NCBI GenBank assembly: GCA_016748015.1
Contig: JAAOMT010000594.1
Span: forward strand, 278,148-308,591
Length of the DNA stretch: 30,444 nucleotides
Reading direction: 5' to 3'
Source of the DNA: Geosiphon pyriformis
Lineage: Eukaryota; Glomeromycota; Glomeromycetes; Archaeosporales; Geosiphonaceae
Positions 23,749 through 30,444 of the stretch are shown here, in pieces. The notes beneath the pieces were generated by a model, which saw only the letters and a program-made list of their open reading frames with translations, searched no databases and was not told where the DNA came from. Made by a program: the position numbers and the translations under genes. Numbering within the stretch: position 1 is the first letter of the stretch; each line of letters starts with the position of its first letter.

Positions 23749-25650
23749 TTGTTTTCTTTAGTTATTTTTTCTAATACATCTTTTTTTGTTATAATAGAAC
23801 TGATAAGCTTTTTTGTTGATGGTTTTGGTTTGGATTTGGCTGGTTTGAAAATTCACTTAAGTACCAAAAAAAAGTGTGTAAAGAATATATATTCTTGTAG
23901 TATATCTTATAAAAAACCAAAGAACTCTAATATAAGTATTAGTGTGATTAATTTATCTGCTGGTCTTTTAAGTCTTGAAAACATTGATGTTGCTAAAAAA
24001 AAGCCTATAGTGTTCTAGAAAAGTGAAATTGGTAGTATTAGTAATCTGTTAGATATAATAAACATAAAAAATATGATTGCCAAGAAAACCAACTATGCAA
24101 ATTCAAATATTTTAATAATTAATGAGAATATAGACAATATTATGCTGTAAAAAACTTATACTTAAACATATGTATTAAATCAATCATCAAATGCTTCTTC
24201 ATTTATTAATTTAAGTAATCTTGATAGCTTTAAACAACTCTTATTGGTTGAATTACATGTTTCAAAAAAATGGAGTTTTAATTTAACTAAGTCTTTTGTA
24301 TTGAATATTAAGCTTTTTATAGTATTTGATAAGACTTTTAATAATAAATTATTGTGTATAAAAAAATTTTTTTATCATGTAAATGATTTTGGAGGAGTTT
24401 TTATTTCCTTGAAATTTTCAGAAATAATTAAATCTTCTTTTATATTTGAGTTGAGTTTGAAAAAAGTTAAAGAGATGGCTATTAGTAAAAAAATTTTGGT
24501 TAATAATAATATAAAAAAAACAAATAATTGCACAGATCAGGAAGTAATAGTTAAGAAAATTCCAATAGATCTTCTTAAATTGGCAATAAAATCAGTTTTT
24601 TCTAAATTTGGCAAGATTATTCAATTAAAATACAGCTTATTGGTTTATAGCAAAAGGTTTTAATGGAGTTTAAGTTATTAGTTTGATTGTATTTAAGTAG
24701 TCTGTTCTTATGGGAAAAGATTCTGTATATGTAACTTTGGCAGTTAGTAATAAACAGTTATGGTCTTCAAGAAATTTTTATTATGCTTTGTTGTATATTT
24801 TGCCAGTTGATATTATTGTTCATAATCTTTTTAATTTATTAGAGTCTTATAGTAGAAAAACTTGTTTTATTAACTACAATTCTAATTTATATGTATATGA
24901 CAAATGTGATATAGTTTGTTTTGTTAATAAGACATCTATGAAAACTGCTATTGGTTTTATTCTAGTTTTTAAGAATGTAAATTTGTGTTGAGCTGATTTT
25001 TCTTTGGTCTGTTGTATTCAATATAAACAATTTGATTATGTTTTTAGTGTGTGTTTAATAGACAAAAATTTGTGTAATCACAGTAAACAAATAGTTGACT
25101 TTTAAGATCAAATATATTTGGCAAATATATATAGAAAAAAACAGATACCAATTGCTTATTCAGTCTTATTTGGTAGAAAAACTTGGGCTCAGATTGCTGG
25201 TGATTTTACTTTTTGTGTAATATCTTCAGTTTTTCTTAATACTAGTCTATCTTTAGATATTAAATCTCTTCCACTAAGTTTTTTAAACCCAAATAATAGG
25301 TTTGCTGCTCTTGAATACAATTTTGCCAGTTTTATAAAGTAAGTTAACAAGCTGTTTAAGAGATTGAATATACTTGGACCAATAATTTCTCAGCCTAATC
25401 CTAAATGTAAATCATTGATAACTCTTTTATTACAGAATTAAGAAGTGAATATAGTAATAACTAAGAGTTTGGATGCAGCCACTAGTAACAAAACTGTTAT
25501 AGAAGTGGTGTTTACAGATTTATCTATAGTTTCTAAATTGGAAGACAGTTTAATAAGTCTTTTGGATATAGTTTTAAGTCTTTTGGCCAAAATAAACAAT
25601 TTTGTTTTGGATTTAAAGTTTTATTCTTCTCAATATTTAGTCTTGTTTGA
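23749..25650 (+). pseudogene. LINE copy C ORF1 (decayed CCHC protein)
   Basis: Successive frames give LDLAGLKIHLSTKKKC, the middle domain VNDFGGVFISLKFSEIIKSS, IPIDLLKLAIKSVFSKFGKI (RRM-like), GKDSVYVTLAVSNKQLWSSR, a ruined zinc knuckle CCIQYKQFDYVFSVC near 25008-25052 in which Cys and His positions read Tyr, and FGRKTWAQIAGDF. The matching segments in copy A are GKDSVCIAKAV, CEKCRKFDHSALEC and FGGKFWAQVV in the same order. Stops and shifts occur near 24018, 24150, 24663, 24991, 25105 and 25340. Confidence 0.72.
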
Positions 25651-25917
25651 AAGTTTGCTATGTATAATATTAAGAGTATTAATGTTTCTACTAAGCAAAA
25701 AGATGTTGTTTATTGGCACATGGATTTAAATAATATGGTTTCTATTATTACAAAGATGAAATTAAGGTCTAGTATTAGGCTCTGGATTATAAATATGTTT
25801 GATAGGAGGCAAATTTTCACATCTGGTTTGAAAAAAAAATTTTTTGGAGCTGAGATGATAATTATTATGAATAATTTTCTGACTTGGCATGTTTTTAGAA
25901 TAAAAAAAGTTTCTGGT

Positions 25918-27010
25918 ATTATCCAAATAGAAAAACCAATCCAAGTTATAAAAAAACATGATCAAAATATGATAACATAAAATAATACAGAATAATGCAA
26001 AAAAACACAGAATAATATGTAATAACTCAAAATAATACAATACAAAATACAAGAACATAATATAGTACAAAAAAACTAGTCAAACTTAAGATAATTAGTA
26101 ATAATATAGAAAAATAAAGCAATAACAAAAATAGCAAGCAATAATTAGTAATAATAAAATAATTAAAAGCAGTCTTGTAGAACTAAGAAAAATATATAAA
26201 AGAAAGTAGTTGTAGAAGATAAAAAGACAGGCAAATAAACAAGAATCAATTTTCTTCTATTTATATCTGTTATATATTTTTTGTTATATCTTATATCTTA
26301 TATTACTAAAATAAAAAAAATATTAACAAATTCATAATCCATATCTATATGATTCTTATATTTACATGTTTTAACTAAATTAATTTTATTCTTATCTTAG
26401 TTTCCAGCCAGATATACTTAGCATAAAACAATCTTAAACTCTTATAACTTGGACCAATTATTCTTGATTACAATAATTGATAATACTATTTTTTTTCTTT
26501 TAATTTTTTTTCTTTTATTTTATTTTATTTTTTTCTTTTGTTTTTTCTTGTAGAGCAGCAACATAGAAAAATTAACTGTTTAAAAATAAACTTTGTGATA
26601 GTTTGATAAAAGAAGAAAGCTTTCCTTAGAATTGAATATTAATATTATCTTGTTAGCTTATCAAAAGAATAAAAAGACACTACTAGACTTTAGTGACTAC
26701 ACTTAACTAGCTCAGAGAAAATAGCTCATATACACAAAGTTGTAATACTGTAAAATCATTTTTTTGTGTCTTATAACCAAAGAACTTCACAAATAAATTT
26801 ACATTAATCAAAAAGATCTTCAGACTAATAATATTAACACACTAAACAAGTCTACTAAAAAAAACCTTCAAAGCTTCTTAGAAACCCAAAATTTGAGCAC
26901 CAAATATTACTATTACACACTACTTAATTTACTTATAACACTAGTCATGTTGTTTTTGTACAAACAAATCCCAAGATTTTAATGCATTCAAAATTGAGTT
27001 CTTAAGATAC
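25918..27010. mobile_element. Insertion of unknown type inside LINE copy C
   Basis: This segment separates two adjoining pieces of the copy C endonuclease, judged against copy A, so it entered later. It has no coding frame. It contains TATATAAAAG near 26194-26203, a long pyrimidine tract at 26488-26550, and, at 26894-26910, GAGCACCAAATATTACT, which matches 15 of 17 bases at the primer-site/LTR boundary of the element at 4434-4450. I could not find matching terminal repeats, so solo LTR, truncated LTR element and non-autonomous DNA element all remain open. Confidence 0.45.
26488..26550 (+). repeat. Polypyrimidine tract
   Basis: About 60 bases are almost entirely T and C, with repeated TTTTCTTTTATTTT units. 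It lies inside the insertion in LINE copy C. Confidence 0.7.
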
Positions 27011-27800
27011 TTCAACTTTTTTTAAGAACAAGTTCTTAATTATGATTCTTGATTTGTACATTAGTTTTTCTATTGAAATTAGGTTTGGTTTAGCTTTAAA
27101 AATCAACTTTTTTATAATTAAAACAATTAATTTTAGTAGTTTTATAGTCTTAGATGAGAATTTTAATGAAGATAAATCTAGAAAAAGTGTAAGTTTTAAG
27201 TTCTGTTTGGATTTGGGTTTGGTTAATGTATTTGGTAAGCATCTGTTGATTAAGATCTCTACTTAGAACAATTTAAGGGGTGTTGAAAAGATTATTAATT
27301 ATATTTTTGTAAATAAAAATTTGTTGTTTGTAGTTGTCAATTATAAAGTCAAATTTACATCTAAATTTTTTAATACTGATCACAAGACTGTTTCAGTTTT
27401 AATTAATTTGAGCTGTCTTTTGGATGTTTGATTAAATAATATAAGAAAACAGTTTAACAAAAATTACTAAAAGTTCAGAATAAAAGACACAGATAAAATC
27501 AAGTGAACTTATTTTAAAGAGTATACTTCTAATAAAATATTAACTTTGGTAAATGTGTTTATGAAAACAAAGATTTCTGGAAATTTAAATTTGATGTAAA
27601 AGATATTAAAAAAGATGATAGTGAATTCAGTATTATAGGTAATTATTTAAGATGTTAAAACAAATAACAAATCTGTAATTTAGTGCTTAATAGCTTGGTA
27701 ATATTAATAATATCTAAAGATTTTTATGATCTGAAGAATTTGGTTAAGTCTTTTGTATAATAAACAGAGATTCAATGATTGTTTTAGTACCCTTTCAAAA

Positions 27801-28549
27801 ACTTGTTTTGTGAATTTTTTTCTAAGCTTAATAGCCAGTTTTTCTTAGTAAGCTATTCTTAAATTCTGAGTTTCTATTCTTGTTTTCTAAGTTTTTTACT
27901 AGTACTTCTTAATATTAATAACTCCATGTATTAATTTTTTAATCAATTAGTAAACAATAAAATAAAATAAAAAAAAATAAAAAAAATAAAAAAAAATAAA
28001 AAATTAATATCCTGTTAATAAATATAATTAAGAACTATTGGTCTAATATGGTTAAGTATTAGGTTTCATTAGAGTATTAATAAAATAAAAATGATTAATA
28101 TTTCTTAATCAAGTAATAATAACATAAATTTATGTAGTAATTGATATTTTATTAATATGTGATTTGGTTTTACTTTAAGTTGTAAAAAACTACTTTTGAA
28201 GGAAAAGATATTGGATAATTAATTAATTATTGGTATTAATTCTAAACTGAATTTTGTTTTTTTTGTTTCTAATACTCTTACTATATATATAATTAATGTT
28301 ATATAAAATTTTTTATTTTTTTTAATTCTTCTAGCCAAGAATTCTGGAATTCCTAGAATCTTGTAATTTCTTGAGAAAAATCTTAGAATTTTTGGAATTC
28401 TGTGATTTTTTGAAAAGAATTCTAAAATTTCTCTTTTTACTATGCCTATTTCTAATTGGCTACTTTATATTCTTATTAAAAATTCCTAAATTTTTATGAG
28501 TAAAAATATCAGATAAGTTGTAAAGAGTTTTATTTATAATATTATCAGC
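27801..28549. repeat. AT-rich spacer with an A-rich microsatellite and a GAATTC cluster
   Basis: No gene is seen. An AATAAA/AAAAAATA microsatellite fills 27956-28003. At 28339-28422 four GAATTC palindromes occur within 84 bases in a context of AGAATTCT/TTCTAGAA-like words. The rest is plain AT-rich DNA. Confidence 0.6.
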
Positions 28550-29220
28550 ACATCTGAATTTCTAACTAACAAATTAATAGTCTTAAACAGACACTTAACA
28601 AAATAATATGCATTTTTAGAAACAGATCTGCCTTTAACAACAAAAAAACTATATAATATTCTAATAGACAATGTAAAATCAAATATAGTGGCAGTTTTAA
28701 CAAAAAAATTTGCTTATTTATTGTCTATAATTTCAGAATAACTCTTGATTTTATTTTAATTAACTAACAAATTTTTTAATGCAATAGTTTGATAAATTTA
28801 TTCTCTTTTTATCTGGCATTTATTATAAAAATTAGGACTAATATTTTTTCTAATTAAGACATACATATTCAATAATACTTAACTATTTATAAACAATATC
28901 ATTAAGCTGGTCATAAAAATACATTCTAAAATAAGAACAATAGCTTACAGTTTTACTAAAGTTAAAAAAAACAAGCCATATATTTTAATTCTTATACTTA
29001 TATTAATATCTAAAAAGTAGTCAGCAGTACTACTACAAATATTTACAGACTTCAAATTTTTAATTGATCTATCTATATAAACAACTATATTATTAAATCC
29101 ATTTTTTACAAAACACTTATTAACAAAGCCAAAGTTACACAAATGGCCATTAGAAATAAAACAAAAAGCCAAAGCATCATTGTTATTTAAACTGCTATTT
29201 TTAATAAATTTTATTAGCAA
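28550..29220 (-). pseudogene. LINE copy D relic: RNase H region of ORF2
   Basis: The minus strand reads VVYIDRSIKNLKSVNICSST (decayed from the RNase H motif YTDGS) followed by ADYFLDINISIRIKIYGLF. Below 28945, through stops, it continues with NKIKSYSEIIDN, the position of the KGHSG-x-x-GN block of RNase H, and then SKNAYYFVKCLFKTI. Other LINE fragments in the window lie on either side of this block in the family order (endonuclease before, finger after). RNase H would degrade the RNA template. This copy has lost the key Gly of its motif and carries many stops. Confidence 0.65.
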
Positions 29221-29744
29221 ATTAAATTAATTAGTGACTATTTTTGTTAAAATTATTAAAAAATCAAAAAAATTAAATTTTTAAAAAAACCAAATTAAAA
29301 ACAATAATAACAAATTATAATTTTTTAAAATACAAAAATTAATAAATAATAATAAAAAATTATTAAAATTTTAATCAAAAAAATTATAAAAAAAACTTTT
29401 TTTTCTGTATATTCAAAAATTTTTAAAAAACATATTTTAACAAAAAAGTTTTTTCTGTTTTTTCTAATTTACTGGTCTTATTTTTTTTAATATTTTATTA
29501 AACATAAATTTTTTATTGTTGTTTTAACAGTTATTATTAGTAATATTATGAACAAAAAAAAATTAATAAGAAATATTATTTTAAATTTTGTTAATAGTAG
29601 TTACTACAAAAATTAAAAATGTTTATTGGCAAAATTAAATATTTAAATAATAAAGCAAACTTGAAATTTAAGTTATTTATACATAATATTAGTTAATTTA
29701 AAAACATAAACATAAACTTAAATAATATTAAAAAAAGTTTTTTG
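29221..29744. other. AT-rich spacer
   Basis: This is extremely AT-rich, with runs of A and T and no open frame, repeat unit or RNA gene that I can support. Confidence 0.6.
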
Positions 29745-30444
29745 GCTTTTAATTTTTTTTATTTTTATTCATTTAACAAGTAAGATCCAAACACTACTTA
29801 GAACTATATATCAAGGAAATAATCTAAACTAAGTGTGAATCATGCATTTTCTACACATGATCAGCCACTTAAGCCAGTCAGGACAACACTATACACTTAT
29901 ATTGACAGAAACTGGATTACCAATACCTGAAAAAAATGCACAAGATTTGCAAAAACCAAAACGAATCCCAAAAACTTTAACAATACCAAGCAATTTAATC
30001 ACACCAGCCAAGAATTCCAAAGCCAAACCAAAAACCAAGATGGAGATTGAGCCATTTGCTGGGATCAGGCCATTCTTTTTCATAAATGTGTAATGCTTAG
30101 CACAAACTAACCAAATGTCATTCCTAAAAGCAAGACAAATAGATTGCACAAAATCAGCAATTTTAACACCAGCAATTTTGGGATCACAGAAGATGGAAAT
30201 AGTCTCCTGAAGCCATCCATTGAAAACAAAACCCTTGTAGAGAGCTGAGAAAACTGAAAAGTCCAAAGCACAGGTTGACAGTAGCTGCAATATATCCAAA
30301 GAAGAAAAAAAGAGACCAAAAAGTACTTCTCAAGAAGACATACAAGATTCCAAGACCTGACAATAAGATGAATCATCAACCACACAAAAAAACACATGAT
30401 CAAACATTTCCACCTCACCACAATACAGACACAGAACACTAGAG
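29745..30444 (-). mobile_element. LINE copy E: 3' end with short A-rich tail
   Basis: The minus strand enters from the right edge of the window and reads through the C-terminal part of ORF2, a stop at 29889, about 115 bases of 3' UTR and an A-rich tail (AATAAAAATAAAAAAAATT on the minus strand, about 29750-29772). An adenine-rich 3' tail is typical of LINEs. It is clearly less AT-rich than its surroundings, which suggests a more recent insertion. Confidence 0.8.
29889..30444 (-). pseudogene. LINE copy E ORF2, C-terminal fragment (zinc-finger tail)
   Basis: At the right edge the frame holds YCGEVEMFDHVFFC, a CCHC-like finger seen in ORF2 tails, then after a TGA near 30330 the block DILQLLSTCALDF, YKGFVFNGWLQETISIF, FRNDIWLVCAKHYTFMKKNG, LLGIVKVFGIRFGFCKSC and the end SVNISV, stop at 29889. 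The first Cys of the finger appears as Val-Cys in a neighbouring position, so its exact spacing is unsure. The reverse transcriptase and RNase H lie beyond the window. The window cuts the gene, so whether the full copy is alive is unknown; the internal stop argues against it. Confidence 0.75.

Larger units (their letters stand above)
25657..27790 (+). pseudogene. LINE copy C ORF2: endonuclease region, split by an insertion
   Basis: The first part (25657-25917) reads YNIKSINVSTKQKDVVYW and SIITKMKLRSSIRLW, where the ETK catalytic Glu of copy A is replaced by Lys-Met. After the insertion it continues with FFKNKFLIMILDLYIS, FIVLDENFNEDKSR, SFKFCLDLGLVNVFG, RGVEKIINYIFVNKN and FFNTDHKTVSVLINL, the last containing the DH motif of APE endonucleases (SDH/TDH). 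It fades out near 27790 before any reverse transcriptase. Many stops are present. Confidence 0.75.
23500..27800 (+). mobile_element. LINE copy C (second subfamily), heavily decayed and interrupted
   Basis: A plus-strand LINE is followed from about 23500 to 25917 and again from about 27011 to 27800. It holds ORF1 and the endonuclease region. It is related to copy A but not the same subfamily: the N-terminal ORF1 part (23749-24160) has no counterpart in A, while the middle domain (FYHVNDFGGVFISLKFSEIIK) and endonuclease are homologous. Nearly every G or C that could change has done so, giving many stops. About 1.09 kb of foreign DNA splits it between the endonuclease segments FRIKKVSG and FFKNKFLIMILDLY. 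The 5' limit is approximate. Confidence 0.78.

Noticed and set aside
25762-26070. Minus-strand frame of 102 codons rich in Tyr, Phe, Ile
   Set aside because: It is composition-driven, spans the border of LINE copy C and the insertion, and has no motif.
27956-28003. A-rich run as the poly(A) tail of LINE copy C
   Set aside because: Copy C breaks off in the endonuclease region well before a 3' end, so this is better read as a plain AATAAA-type microsatellite.

Overview
The window looks like nuclear DNA of an early-diverging fungus, most likely an arbuscular mycorrhizal fungus (Glomeromycotina, Rhizophagus or Gigaspora type). The evidence is short GT-AG introns in fungal genes, a very AT-rich background, and repeated relics of a LINE family and a gag-protease LTR element that resemble, from memory, proteins common in those genomes. 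No database search was possible, so the taxon is an inference.

Layout. 1-5431: an LTR element on the minus strand. Its 5' LTR (4444-5431) is complete and its 3' LTR (1-379) is cut by the window edge. Between them is one decayed gag-protease reading frame with no reverse transcriptase. 5432-~7975: the 5' part of a LINE on the minus strand (ORF1 and the start of the APE endonuclease); the LTR element sits inside the endonuclease. ~8410-9000: the C-terminal relic of another LINE copy. 9000-9985: AT-rich sequence with nothing recognised.

9986-22554 is a gene island with clean exon structure: a 5'-nucleotidase-family metallophosphatase (minus, 7 exons, 620 aa), a cAMP-dependent protein kinase catalytic subunit (minus, 5 exons, 412 aa), an unrecognised mitochondrial-targeted protein (plus, one exon, 209 aa) and a large Rsc1/Rsc2-like chromatin-remodelling subunit (minus, 17 exons, 1315 aa). 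The last has bromodomain, ankyrin repeats, bromodomain, BAH and a C-terminal RSC-type domain. Frames close exactly across every intron I assigned.

22555-30444 is a very AT-rich transposon graveyard: a second LINE subfamily on the plus strand (~23500-25917 and ~27011-27800) interrupted by about 1.1 kb of foreign DNA, then simple repeats, a LINE RNase H relic (minus, ~28550-29220) and the 3' end of a younger LINE copy (minus, ~29745-30444).

The four genes do not form a pathway; they are ordinary housekeeping and signalling genes between transposon blocks. The most notable observations are the ankyrin block inside the Rsc1/2-like protein, the RT-less element whose frame runs through its polypurine tract into the LTR and ends in Cys-rich modules, and LTR divergence that falls on almost every CpG site.
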